From NCBI RefSeq assembly GCF_002209565.1, contig NZ_NJIH01000007.1, forward strand, positions 124,001-188,000: DNA of 64,000 nt, in the 5' to 3' direction. This DNA is from Candidimonas nitroreducens. Its GTDB lineage: Bacteria; Pseudomonadota; Gammaproteobacteria; Burkholderiales; Burkholderiaceae_B. Under the pieces are notes generated by a model. The model was not told the origin of the DNA, did no database searches, and saw only the letters and a program-made list of their open reading frames with translations. The position numbers were made by a program, and so were the translations under genes. This document shows positions 7,823 to 16,990 of the stretch, in pieces; positions within the stretch are counted from its first letter, which is position 1; every line of letters starts with the position of its first letter.

Positions 7823-9055
7823 CTATAGATTGCAATTGCCGCGCAGCAGCGCCCGCGCCACCATGCGCCGTTGAATCTCGCCGGTGCCGTCGGGAATGCG
7901 CATCTGCCGCGCCAGGCGATAGCCCTCTTCCAGCCGCAGTGCATTGGACAGGCCAACCGCGCCATGCACCTGGATGCTGCGATCCATGACCCGGTTCAGC
8001 ATTTCGGTGGCAAACGCCTTCACCATCGAGGTTTCGGCAATTGCCCGCTCGCCCTGCGCGATGCGCCAGGCGCAGTTCTGCACCATATTCTTGGCGGCGT
8101 AGATATCGATGGCGCTGTCGGCCAGCAACTGCTGCACGGCCTGGTGCTCGCCTATCGGCTTGCCGAAAGTGCGCCGCACCTTTGCATAATCGACCGCCAG
8201 ATCCAGCGCCCAGCGCGCCATCCCGACGCAGCTGGCCGCCATGCTGAGCCGCCCCGCATGGACACCGGACAACGCTTTCGACAGCCCTTCGCCGACCGGC
8301 CCGAGCCGGTGATCGTCGGCCACGCGCACCTGATCAAGCACGACCACGCCGATTTCCGCACCCAGGTGCCCCATGGTCGGGATCACCGAGCTTACGGTGA
8401 AGCCCGGGTCGGAGGTATCGACGAAAAACCCGGTGATGCCGCCCTTGCGCTGCTGTGCCAATTCGGGATCGGTGACGGCGAACACCATCGCATAGTCGGC
8501 ATACGGGGCATTGGTGATCCATTGCTTGGTGCCGCTGATCACCCAGCCGTCGCCGCTGCGTTCCGCGCGCGTCTTGATCGCGAAGGCATCCGAGCCGGCG
8601 TCGGGTTCGCTCAGGCAGAAGCACAAGGTTTTCTCGCCCGAGGCGATGCCCTCCTGGTAATGCGCGAACACCTCGGGATCCAGATGCCGCAGCACCGGCG
8701 ACAGACCGTTGGTGAAAGGCGAAGGCAGCACCACCGTCTGTATCAGCTTGCGCGCCGGCCCATAGCGATGGTTCAGTTGTTCCTGCACGTGCACATTGGC
8801 CAGCACGCCCAGGCCCAGCCCACCCAGCTCTTCGGCCGCGAACGCGCCGTAGAAGCCCAGTTCCGCCGAGCGCATGCGCACCTTGCGGCGCAGTTCCCGC
8901 ACTTCGGGAACGAAGCGGCCGTCCTCCTGGTACAAATTGCGTTCATTCTCGAACAGGGCGCGGTTGGCCTGCTCCAGCGGCACCACTTCCTGGTCGATGA
9001 AGCGCAGCAGGCCATCGGCGAACAGCACCGTATCCGAATCGATCTCGAAATCCAT
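7823..9055 (-). CDS. Acyl-CoA dehydrogenase family protein
   Basis: FAD-dependent dehydrogenase of 410 residues with the usual three domains: N-terminal helices, the central beta domain (LSEPDAGSD, TKQWITNA) and a C-terminal helical domain ending in a GTGEIQRR motif. The last part reads RIPDGTGEIQ where medium-chain enzymes have the catalytic Glu in YEGT. The putative base is therefore Asp or sits elsewhere, as in some members that handle bulky substrates. Start ATG 9055 follows an AAGGGAAAG stretch. It lies 28 bases after the thiolase-like gene and 166 bases before the Bug receptor gene. It introduces the alpha-beta double bond of the acyl-CoA in this pathway; the substrate is unknown. Confidence 0.9.
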   Translation of the reverse strand: MDFEIDSDTVLFADGLLRFIDQEVVPLEQANRALFENERNLYQEDGRFVPEVRELRRKVRMRSAELGFYGAFAAEELGGLGLGVLANVHVQEQLNHRYGPARKLIQTVVLPSPFTNGLSPVLRHLDPEVFAHYQEGIASGEKTLCFCLSEPDAGSDAFAIKTRAERSGDGWVISGTKQWITNAPYADYAMVFAVTDPELAQQRKGGITGFFVDTSDPGFTVSSVIPTMGHLGAEIGVVVLDQVRVADDHRLGPVGEGLSKALSGVHAGRLSMAASCVGMARWALDLAVDYAKVRRTFGKPIGEHQAVQQLLADSAIDIYAAKNMVQNCAWRIAQGERAIAETSMVKAFATEMLNRVMDRSIQVHGAVGLSNALRLEEGYRLARQMRIPDGTGEIQRRMVARALLRGNCNL

Positions 9056-9083
9056 GTAATTCTTTCCCTTCTTTCCCTGCAGC

Positions 9084-10259
9084 CTACAGCGTATCGGCGG
9101 TGCCCAGAATGGTGGTCGACTGGCTCGACAGCGTGCCGCCGTTGCCATGCACCAGCGCGGTGGCCGCGCCCGCCACCTGGCGTTCGCCGCAAGCCCCGCG
9201 CAGCTGCCGCACCGCTTCGACCGTGATGAACGCCCCATACATGCCGGGATGCACGCAAGACAGGCCGCCGCCATTGGTATTGACCGGCAGGCTGCCGCCC
9301 GGCGCGATGGCGCCGCTTTCGACGTAGCGGCCGGCCTCGCCCTTCGGGCAGAAACCCAGGTCTTCGAGGAACAGCAGCGTGTTGATCGTGAAGGCGTCGT
9401 ACAGCTCGAGCACATCCATCTGCTGCGGCCCCAGCCCGGCCATCCGGTAGGCGCGCTGCCCCGAATCGACCGCCGCCGTGACGGTAAGATCCGGCATGGA
9501 CGAGATCTGCTTGTTCCACATTGCCGTGCCGCTGCCGAGCACGTATACGGGCGGCTGCGGCAGGTCGCGGGCGCGATCGGCGCGCACCATGACATAGGCC
9601 GCCGCGCCGTCGCTCACCAGGCAGCTGTCGCGCACCGTCAGCGGGTCGGACACCATGCGGGAATTCAATACGTCTTCGATGCTCAAGGGCCCGCGCGCAT
9701 AGGCTTCCGGGTTGAGCTGCGCCCACTTCCGCGCCGCCACCGCGACGTGCGCGAGCTGCGTGCGGGTGGTGCCGTACTGATGCATGTGCCGCGACGCGGC
9801 CAGCGCATACGAGGTCAGCGGCGGCAGCGGTTCGTAGGGATCTTCGTAGGGTTGCGGCTCGAGCTGGCGCCGCGCCTTCTTGATCGCGGCGCGGTTGATG
9901 GTCGCAGTGCGCTGGGTGCTGCCATAGCACACCAGCACCGCATCGCACTGGCCCGAGGCCAGCGCCAGCATCGACGGCAGGATGTGGGCAACGAAACTCG
10001 AGCCGCCGATCATGGTGCTGTCCATGAAGCGCGGCCGCAGCCCCAGGTATTCGACCACCGACAGGCCCCACATCGCCGAGGAGCTGCTGGCGGTCGCCAG
10101 CCCGTCGATCTGCTGCATCGTCAGGCCGGCGTCGGCAACCGCCTTCTGGCTGGCCTGTGCAAGGATTTCCATTTCGGTGAAGCCGGATGCGTCGCCGCAG
10201 CCGGCCTGCCCGACCCCGACGATGGCGACCGCGCCGCGCAAATCATGCAATGAGGTCAC
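9084..10259 (-). CDS. Thiolase-fold protein lacking the catalytic cysteines (Ltp2-type aldolase candidate)
   Basis: Protein of 391 residues of the lipid-transfer/thiolase family. The position of the nucleophilic cysteine reads GGSSF (85-89), and the C-terminal cysteine motif CxGxG is replaced by VHGNGG. The conserved histidine remains in VHPG (His337). Tyrosines occur in LYDAF (Tyr287) and HPGMYG (Tyr341). A thiolase fold without cysteine, next to a DUF35 protein, is the arrangement of the steroid side-chain retro-aldolase Ltp2-ChsH2. I therefore infer carbon-carbon cleavage of a beta-hydroxyacyl-CoA by retro-aldol rather than thiolysis. The start is GTG 10259, overlapping the DUF35 stop by four bases (GTGA). 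Automated annotation would call it acetyl-CoA acetyltransferase. Confidence 0.85.
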   Translation of the reverse strand: MTSLHDLRGAVAIVGVGQAGCGDASGFTEMEILAQASQKAVADAGLTMQQIDGLATASSSSAMWGLSVVEYLGLRPRFMDSTMIGGSSFVAHILPSMLALASGQCDAVLVCYGSTQRTATINRAAIKKARRQLEPQPYEDPYEPLPPLTSYALAASRHMHQYGTTRTQLAHVAVAARKWAQLNPEAYARGPLSIEDVLNSRMVSDPLTVRDSCLVSDGAAAYVMVRADRARDLPQPPVYVLGSGTAMWNKQISSMPDLTVTAAVDSGQRAYRMAGLGPQQMDVLELYDAFTINTLLFLEDLGFCPKGEAGRYVESGAIAPGGSLPVNTNGGGLSCVHPGMYGAFITVEAVRQLRGACGERQVAGAATALVHGNGGTLSSQSTTILGTADTL

Positions 10260-10669
10260 GCTGCATCTCCTTGGGGATTGAACACCACCATCGACCCGTC
10301 GGCCGCGTCGACGATGCGGGCCACCACCCGCATTCCGATCTGGACTTGATCCGGGGCGATACCGTCGATGCGGCTCATCATGCGTACGCCCTCGTCCAGA
10401 TCCACCAGCGCGACGTTGTAGTCGCCGCCGTCCTCGGGCTTTTTGCGCACCACGCTCGAGGCGTAGACGGTGCCGCCGCCCTGGGCCGGCACCCAGCCGG
10501 GCTCGGACGCACCGCAGTGCGGGCACAAGGCTCGCGGATAAAACACATGGCGCGCGCAATGCTCGCAGCGCTGGATCATGAACTTCCCTTCGCGCAGGAA
10601 CGCGAAATACGCGCGCTGCACGCCCCCTTCGCCGCCCGCCTGAGCGGCACTGCCTTGAGTCGATTTCAT
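10256..10669 (-). CDS. DUF35 OB-fold/zinc-ribbon protein, partner of the thiolase-like protein
   Basis: Protein of 137 residues. An N-terminal rubredoxin-like zinc ribbon is formed by two Cys pairs, CEHC and CPHC, about ten residues apart, and is followed by an OB-fold (GGTVYASSVVRKKP to the end). DUF35 proteins bind thiolase-like enzymes and are needed for their activity, as in ChsH2 with Ltp2. The four-base overlap with the thiolase-like gene fits production of a complex. Start ATG 10669 has AAGGAA upstream, 11 bases after the MaoC stop. Confidence 0.88.
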   Translation of the reverse strand: MKSTQGSAAQAGGEGGVQRAYFAFLREGKFMIQRCEHCARHVFYPRALCPHCGASEPGWVPAQGGGTVYASSVVRKKPEDGGDYNVALVDLDEGVRMMSRIDGIAPDQVQIGMRVVARIVDAADGSMVVFNPQGDAA

Positions 10670-10680
10670 GCTGGTTTCCT

Positions 10681-11550
10681 TCAGGATCGGCGCAGCCGGA
10701 TGCGCCCGTTGTCCAGTACCTTGACCGCGCGGCTCCTGACCCAGGCGCGGAACGACACCACGTCGCCGTCGCGCCACACCTCGACGCTGATGGTTTCGCC
10801 CGGGAAAAGCGGCGCCGAAAAACGCACATCGAGCGCCTCTACGCGGGCGGGATCCTCGCGCAGCGCCTTGAGCGCCGCGGCCGCCGCGATGCCGAAGGTG
10901 CACAGGCCGTGCAGGATCGGCCGCTCGAAGCCAGCCTTGGCGGCCACGTCGGGATCGACATGCAGCGGGTTGAAGTCGGCATTCAGGCGGTACCAGAGCG
11001 CGGTTTGCGGCAAGGTTGGCCAGTCGATCTCGTGATCGGCGGGCCGTTCGGGTATGGAATGCGGCTGGCGCACCGGCCCGCTCGGGCCGCCGAAGCCGCC
11101 GTTGGCGCGGCAGAACGAAGTGGCGCTAAGGGTGACGACCGGAGCGCCGGTATCGGCGTCGAAAATCTGCCTCTCGGTATAGACCAGCGCGCCGCGGCCT
11201 TCCCCCTTGTCGATCACGTCGACAATGCGGGTGCGGCCGCGCAGGCGCGCCTCGGGCGGCAGCGGCTGGTGCAGGATCACGCCCTGCTCGCCATGCAGCA
11301 CCCGGTTGCGCACGATGCCGGTCGCGGGATCGGCATTCCACGGCCCCGGATGGCACAACACCACGGGGAAGGTCGGCAGCACGCGCAGATCTTTCTCGTA
11401 GACGAAGCGCAGCTCGTCGCGGTCGACCGGATCCGCACCCAGGCCCAGGCTCAATGCATAAAGCATGGCGTCCTTGGCGGTGTAGTGCTGGTATACGTCT
11501 TCGAACGGCCACTGCAGCAGGCGCTCCCGGTCGATACGCGGGGCATCCAT
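10681..11550 (-). CDS. MaoC-family (hydratase 2) enoyl-CoA hydratase
   Basis: Double hot-dog protein of 289 residues. The C-terminal half carries the hydratase-2 motif: YRLNADFNPLHVDP, then GFERPILHGLC. The Asp and His of this motif are the expected catalytic pair. The N-terminal half is the inactive MaoC_dehydrat_N domain seen in peroxisomal and steroid-degradation hydratases. It adds water to a 2-enoyl-CoA to give the (R)-3-hydroxyacyl-CoA. Two bases separate it from the SDR stop (TGAGCATG). Hydratase next to SDR mirrors the two halves of the eukaryotic multifunctional enzyme type 2. Confidence 0.88.
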   Translation of the reverse strand: MDAPRIDRERLLQWPFEDVYQHYTAKDAMLYALSLGLGADPVDRDELRFVYEKDLRVLPTFPVVLCHPGPWNADPATGIVRNRVLHGEQGVILHQPLPPEARLRGRTRIVDVIDKGEGRGALVYTERQIFDADTGAPVVTLSATSFCRANGGFGGPSGPVRQPHSIPERPADHEIDWPTLPQTALWYRLNADFNPLHVDPDVAAKAGFERPILHGLCTFGIAAAAALKALREDPARVEALDVRFSAPLFPGETISVEVWRDGDVVSFRAWVRSRAVKVLDNGRIRLRRS

Positions 11551-11552
11551 GC

Positions 11553-12482
11553 TCAGATCGCCTCCCAGCCGAACACGTCGCGCGTGCGCTCCAGCGGCGT
11601 GAGCGAGCTTTTCCAGGCCGCCGGCAACTGCGCGGCGAGCGACTCGGGCGTCCAGCCGTCGCCCCGATGCAGGGTGCGGATCGGGCGCGGCTGGCTGTAC
11701 AGGTAGACCTCATTGCCGCGCGCGCCGAAGATCTGGCCGCTGACGCCGGCCGCGGCATCGCTGGCCAGGAACACCGCCAGCGGCGCGATCTGGTCGGCGC
11801 GCGTTTGTTTGCGGCGCTTCTCGAGATTGGCGGCCTTTTCTTCGGGCGACGCCCCCGGCACCGATTCGATCATGCGGCTGAAGGCATGCGGTGCGATGCA
11901 GTTCGAGCGCACCCCGAAACGGCTCATGTCCATGGCCAAAGAGCGCGACAGGCCCGCAATGCCCAGCTTCGCGGCGGCGTAATTGGCCTGGCCGATGCTG
12001 CCGATCAGGCCGCTGGTCGACACCATGTGTACATAGCTGCCGCTGCCTTGCGCGCGGAAATGCGGAGCCGCGGCGCGGCTCATGTGGAAGGCGCCGTATA
12101 GATGCACCTTCAGCACCGCGTCCCATTCGGCCGGCTCCATTTTGTGGAAAATCGCGTCGCGCAGGATGCCGGCGCTGTTGACCACGATATCGATGCGGCC
12201 GAAGGTGTCGACCGCGCTTTGCACGATGCGCTGTGCGGCGTCCCAGTCGGCCACGCTGTCGTAGCTGGCCGCCGCCTGCCCGCCCGCGGCGTGGATGTCG
12301 TCGACGGCCTGCTGCGCCGGCGAGGCGTCCGCCCCCTGGCCGTCCAGCGCTGCGCCGATGTCATTGACGATTACCGCGGCCCCTTCGGCGGCCATCCCCA
12401 GAGCAATCTCCCGGCCGATGCCGCGCCCGGCCCCGGTGACTACCGCTACCTTCCCTGCCAGCATATTTGTCCCATTCGCCAT
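11553..12482 (-). CDS. SDR-family 3-hydroxyacyl-CoA dehydrogenase-like oxidoreductase
   Basis: Short-chain dehydrogenase of 309 residues, first gene of the cluster. The NAD-binding motif TGAGRGIG is at 16-23, the NSAG segment at 102-105, and the catalytic residues are Ser155 or Ser157, Tyr168 and Lys172 (YAAAK). A C-terminal extension of about 60 residues beyond the classical 250 resembles HSD17B4-type enzymes acting on bulky acyl-CoAs. Start ATG 12482 is preceded by AGGA; the second Met at residue 7 is an alternative. With the MaoC hydratase it could run the hydration and oxidation steps. If the thiolase-like protein is a retro-aldolase, the SDR may act on another branch. Confidence 0.88.
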   Translation of the reverse strand: MANGTNMLAGKVAVVTGAGRGIGREIALGMAAEGAAVIVNDIGAALDGQGADASPAQQAVDDIHAAGGQAAASYDSVADWDAAQRIVQSAVDTFGRIDIVVNSAGILRDAIFHKMEPAEWDAVLKVHLYGAFHMSRAAAPHFRAQGSGSYVHMVSTSGLIGSIGQANYAAAKLGIAGLSRSLAMDMSRFGVRSNCIAPHAFSRMIESVPGASPEEKAANLEKRRKQTRADQIAPLAVFLASDAAAGVSGQIFGARGNEVYLYSQPRPIRTLHRGDGWTPESLAAQLPAAWKSSLTPLERTRDVFGWEAI

Positions 12483-12630
12483 GTCTAGTCCTGTTAGCGT
12501 CGATGATTCGTAGCACTAACAATACCGTCACGCCGATCCGCGAGAGTTGAACAAATGGAAAAGGTGCTTTCGCGAAGGCCTGCGCCGGTCGGGCGCCCGC
12601 TGCGCCGCGCCGCCGGATATCCCGCCGTCG

Positions 12631-12662
12631 GAAAAAACAAACGGGCCGAGCTGAACCGGCCC
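12631..12662 (-). terminator. Rho-independent terminator of the OmpA-like lipoprotein gene
   Basis: On the minus strand GGGCCG/CGGCCC arms with an 8-base loop are followed by a GTTTGTTTTTTCC tract. The hairpin lies 75 bases past the stop of the OmpA-like gene and insulates the acyl-CoA cluster from it. Confidence 0.75.
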
Positions 12663-12736
12663 TGAAAGCTGGACGATGATCCAAGCTTTGAAGCCAGCCC
12701 AGCACAGCCCGCCTGCTGCTGCGTGGTAAAGCGCCG

Positions 12737-13408
12737 TTATTGCTTCACGGCATACAGGTAAAGCTCGACGCGGCGGTTCAGGGCGCGGCCGGCGGTAGTA
12801 TTGTTGTCGCCAATGGGATTGGCCGAGCCGCGGCCTTCCAGCGCAAGCCTGGTCGGCGCCACGCCACGCTGGCTCAGGTAGTCGGTGACGGCACGGGCGC
12901 GGTTGACCGACAGGGTCTGGTTCAGGGAAGCCGAGCCGGTGCTGTCGGTGTAGCCGACGGACTTGGCCCGCAATTCAGGATGCTCGGACAGCGCATGCGC
13001 CACGCTGTCCAGCACCGGCAGCAGGGCAGGCTTGAGCACGTACTTGCCGGTATCGAAGGACACATTGCTGGGTATGTTGACCTTGAGCGTGCCGTCCGGC
13101 ATTTCGGTCACGTCTATGCCCAGCTTCTGCGCACCCGACTGCTGCACTTCTTTCTTGACGCCGGCCCAGTTGTAGCCGACGATGCCGCCGGCCACGGCGC
13201 CGACACCCGCCCCGATCAGCGCAGCGCTGCTGCTATTGCCTATCAGCGCGCCGAGTCCGGCGCCCAACGCCGCCCCGGCTCCCGCTCCCACGGCGGTCTT
13301 GCCGCCCTGGCTCATGTTGTTCATATTGGCGCAACCCGCCATCAGAGCCACGGCTCCGATACATGCCGCCACTCGGCTGACGCGGTTGACCCGCACTGAT
13401 AGTTCCAT
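12737..13408 (-). CDS. OmpA-family outer-membrane lipoprotein with glycine zipper (YiaD-like)
   Basis: Protein of 223 residues. A lipoprotein signal ends at LMAGC, a glycine-rich membrane-inserting segment (AVGAGAGAALGAGLGALIG and on) follows, and the C-terminal OmpA peptidoglycan-binding domain contains GYTDSTGSASLN, LSVNRARAV and ALNRRVEL. It is expected to be anchored in the outer membrane and bind peptidoglycan, contributing to envelope integrity. Start ATG 13408 has AAGGAG upstream. It stands alone with its own terminator. Confidence 0.9.
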   Translation of the reverse strand: MELSVRVNRVSRVAACIGAVALMAGCANMNNMSQGGKTAVGAGAGAALGAGLGALIGNSSSAALIGAGVGAVAGGIVGYNWAGVKKEVQQSGAQKLGIDVTEMPDGTLKVNIPSNVSFDTGKYVLKPALLPVLDSVAHALSEHPELRAKSVGYTDSTGSASLNQTLSVNRARAVTDYLSQRGVAPTRLALEGRGSANPIGDNNTTAGRALNRRVELYLYAVKQ

Positions 13409-13762
13409 GTTTTTCTCCTTGTGATTGCCGCCTCGGCGGCACGGTCTCCATGCATCGGGCGGTACCCCCGGCACCGCACCGGACATCGCCCCGCGCCGCA
13501 ATGGCAGATACCCCCGACGCATGGCCGTCCGGGGCAAACAGGGCGCCTCGTCCCACAGTATGCTAGCAGAGCTGCCTCCGGGCAAAATGTTATTTTTTGT
13601 TCAGGCAGGGCTTCGGCTGCCGGAAGCCCCATCTTGGGCAGCGGCGCCCGTGCCTTGCCGCACCCGCAAACAAAACCGCCGGCTCGGGCTTACCCGAGGC
13701 CGGCGGGGCAGGAACGTACCCGGCAAAGCCGGGCGGCGCGGCCGCAAGCGGCCCGGCGGGCA
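13409..13762. other. Intergenic region between OmpA-like lipoprotein and Bug receptor genes
   Basis: Contains the promoter region of the lipoprotein gene (not resolved to clear hexamers) and the terminator of the Bug receptor gene at 13668-13706. Short frames here have no start signals or family resemblance. No other feature seen. Confidence 0.5.
13668..13706 (-). terminator. Rho-independent terminator of the Bug receptor gene
   Basis: A GC-rich hairpin (arms in 13676-13688 and 13693-13706, one bulge, loop of about five bases) is followed on the minus strand by TTTTGTTT. It lies about 57 bases downstream of the receptor stop codon. Confidence 0.7.
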
Positions 13763-14773
13763 TCAGAAGATCTTGGCGCCCGACACCTTGACGATTTCCT
13801 TGTACTTGGCCAGGTCATGCTTGACCAGCTCGGCAAAGGCCTCCGGCGTGGTCGGCTTGGCATCCGAGCCCATGGTCAGCAGCATCTTGCGCACGGCAGG
13901 GTCTTCCAGCGCCTTGGAATAGGCCTTGTTGAGGCGGTCGATGACGGGCTTGGGCGTGCCGCCGGTGGCGAAAACGCCGAACCAGGTGCCCAGGTCGAAG
14001 TCCTTGACACCCTCTTCTTCCATGGTGGGCAGCTTGGGATAGATGGACGAACGCTGCGCGGTGGTTACCGCCAGGGCGAGCACCTTGCCCTCTTTGATCA
14101 GGCCGGAGGCCGAGGCCAGGTTGTCGAACATGAAATTGGCCTGGTTGGCCAGCAGGGCCAGCTTGGCGGGCGAAGCGCCCTGATACGGCACGTGCACCGT
14201 GTCGATGCCGGCGCGCTTGTTCAGCAGCGCCCCAGCCAGATGGCCGGCGCTACCGTTGCCGCCCGACGCGAAGTTCAGCTGGCCCGGATGCGCCTTGGCG
14301 TAGGCGATCAGGTCTTGCACCGACTTGATGCTATGGGCCGCGGCGAATTCTTTGTTGACGATCAGCACATTGGGCACCGAAGCGACCAGGGTGACGGGCG
14401 CGAAGCTCTTGACCGGGTCGAAGGGCAGCTTGGAATAGAGCCAGGGGTTGATGGCATTGATCGCCACCGCGCCCATGACCAGGGTATAGCCGTCGGGCTT
14501 GGCCTTGGCCGCAATGGCGGCGCCGATATTGCCGCCTGCGCCCGGCTTGTTCTCGACGACCACCGTCTGGCCGAGTTCGGGCTGCACCTTCTGGGCCAGC
14601 AGGCGCGCGACCGTGTCCAGCGGGCCGCCGGGCGAATACGGGACGATGAACTGCAAAGAGTGGGTGGGGAAGTCGGCGGCCTGCGCGGCGGGCGCGGCCA
14701 GGGCCAGCGCGGTGGCCGCCAGCATGGCGCCGGCGGCCACCGACGTGGACCAGGATTTTATTCTCGACAGCAT
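13763..14773 (-). CDS. Bug-family tripartite tricarboxylate transporter receptor
   Basis: Periplasmic binding protein of 336 residues. The signal peptide ends at AAPAAQA, followed by DFPTHSLQFIVPYSPGGPLDT and the VPYQG segment. I place the start at ATG 14773 with GAGGAT upstream. It is a single gene between its own terminator and a palindromic repeat, with no catabolic genes attached, so the ligand is unknown. Confidence 0.9.
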   Translation of the reverse strand: MLSRIKSWSTSVAAGAMLAATALALAAPAAQAADFPTHSLQFIVPYSPGGPLDTVARLLAQKVQPELGQTVVVENKPGAGGNIGAAIAAKAKPDGYTLVMGAVAINAINPWLYSKLPFDPVKSFAPVTLVASVPNVLIVNKEFAAAHSIKSVQDLIAYAKAHPGQLNFASGGNGSAGHLAGALLNKRAGIDTVHVPYQGASPAKLALLANQANFMFDNLASASGLIKEGKVLALAVTTAQRSSIYPKLPTMEEEGVKDFDLGTWFGVFATGGTPKPVIDRLNKAYSKALEDPAVRKMLLTMGSDAKPTTPEAFAELVKHDLAKYKEIVKVSGAKIF

Positions 14774-14802
14774 TGATTTATCCTCATAGAAAAAAGCTAG
14801 GA

Positions 14803-14837
14803 TCCGTTCACACCAATAGAAATAATGGCGTAAACAG
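14803..14837. repeat. Copy of the CTGTTCACAC inverted-repeat family (degenerate)
   Basis: CCGTTCACACCA and TGGCGTAAACAG face each other across ten AT-rich bases, upstream of the Bug receptor start. The arms resemble those of the perfect hairpin at 21070-21119. Confidence 0.4.
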
Positions 14838-15062
14838 AGGCGCAATTCGCAGCAGGCAAATACTAATCCCTCTTGACGGCTGTTTCCTACTATTTTTTAC
14901 ATTTTGGCGCCCAGACCGCCAGCGCCCGGCCGCCGCAGCCTTGCGCACGCCAGGGTGCAGCCTCCTCGGCCCGCGTGCAGCGCAGCGGGAAAATCCGCAA
15001 GGCACGAGCCATACCCGCCGCAGTACAGGCCGGCCCCGGGCAGGAACGGAGGCGGCAGAGCC

Positions 15063-15809
<747 letters not shown>

Positions 15810-15900
15810 CAGGGGTGTCTCCAACTATATCTGTACATGGTGTTCAGCGCCGCTGCGCGCCTTGATGGGCAGGCCTTTTCATGGTCATGCGACACCTCTT

Positions 15901-16989
15901 TCAGCGTGAATAGATCCTCGCTTCCAGCGAGCGGCTGTAGCGTGAAATCGAAAAACAGAAGATGAAATAAATAGCGGCGATGAACAGGTAGGCCTCGATG
16001 CTGAAGCCGCGCCACTGCGGATCGGCCAGCGCCGCCTTGGCCGACTGGGTCAGGTCGAAGATACCGATCACCACGACCAGGGAAGTGTCCTTGAACAGCG
16101 AAATGAAGATACTTACCAGCGGCGGGATGACGATGCGCAAGGCCTGCGGCAGAATGATCTTGCGCATCGTCTGCCAGTAGCTCAGGCCTATGGACTCGGC
16201 GCCTTCGTACTGGCCGCGGGGCACGGCCTGCAGGCCGCCGCGCACGGTCTCGGCGATGTAGGCGGCGGCGAACATGATGATGGCGATCTGCGCGCGCAGC
16301 AGCTTGTCGATGTCCACGCCCTCGGGCAGGAACAGCGGCAGCATTACCGAGGACATGAACAGCAGGCTGATCAGCGGCACGCCGCGTATCAGCTCGATGT
16401 ACACCACGCACAGCGCCTTGACCGCGGGCATGCGCGAGCGCCTGCCCAGCGCCAGCAGCAGCCCCAGCGGAAACGCGAAGGCGATGCCGAAAGTGGACAG
16501 GATCATGGTCAGCGGCAGGCCGCCCCAGCGGCTGTCCTCGACCGACGTCAGGCCCAGCACCCCGCCCCACATCAACACCGCCACCGCGGCCAGCGCAGCG
16601 ACCCAGGCCAGGGCCAGCGCCGGGTGCCAGAAGCGCCGCACGGCGCTGCATATGATGACCGCCAGCAGCACGATGGCGGCCACCAGCGGCCGCCACTGCT
16701 CGTCGTAGGGATAGACGCCGAACAATATGAGCCGGTAGTCGTGGGCGATGAAGGCCCAGCAGGCCCCGCCGGCCGCGCGGCACTGCTGCGGCGTGCTGGC
16801 GCTGAAATCGGCGCGCAGCCAGGCCCATTGCACCAGCGGCGGCAGCAGCATCAGCAGCAGCCACGCCAGCAGCACGGTCAGCAGCACGTTCAAGGGCGTG
16901 GCGAACAGCCGGGCGCGGCACCAGCCCAGGATGCCCAATCGCGGCCGCGGCGGCGGCATGTCCGAGGCCTGCCCGGCGGCGCCCGCCAC
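15901..16989 (-). CDS. Polar amino-acid ABC transporter permease (AapM type)
   Basis: Integral membrane protein of about 362 residues. It has an N-terminal hydrophobic extension (LLTVLLAWLLLMLLPPLVQW) and the permease core with the EAA region ETVRGGLQAVPRGQYEGAESIGL. Such long permeases occur in the general L-amino-acid transporter AapJQMP. The stop of the AapQ-like gene overlaps the region; GTG at 16989, preceded by GGAG seven bases ahead, is the best start, with ATG 16959 as an alternative. It pairs with the AapQ-like permease in the inner membrane. Confidence 0.88.
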   Translation of the reverse strand: MAGAAGQASDMPPPRPRLGILGWCRARLFATPLNVLLTVLLAWLLLMLLPPLVQWAWLRADFSASTPQQCRAAGGACWAFIAHDYRLILFGVYPYDEQWRPLVAAIVLLAVIICSAVRRFWHPALALAWVAALAAVAVLMWGGVLGLTSVEDSRWGGLPLTMILSTFGIAFAFPLGLLLALGRRSRMPAVKALCVVYIELIRGVPLISLLFMSSVMLPLFLPEGVDIDKLLRAQIAIIMFAAAYIAETVRGGLQAVPRGQYEGAESIGLSYWQTMRKIILPQALRIVIPPLVSIFISLFKDTSLVVVIGIFDLTQSAKAALADPQWRGFSIEAYLFIAAIYFIFCFSISRYSRSLEARIYSR

Positions 16990-16990
16990 G

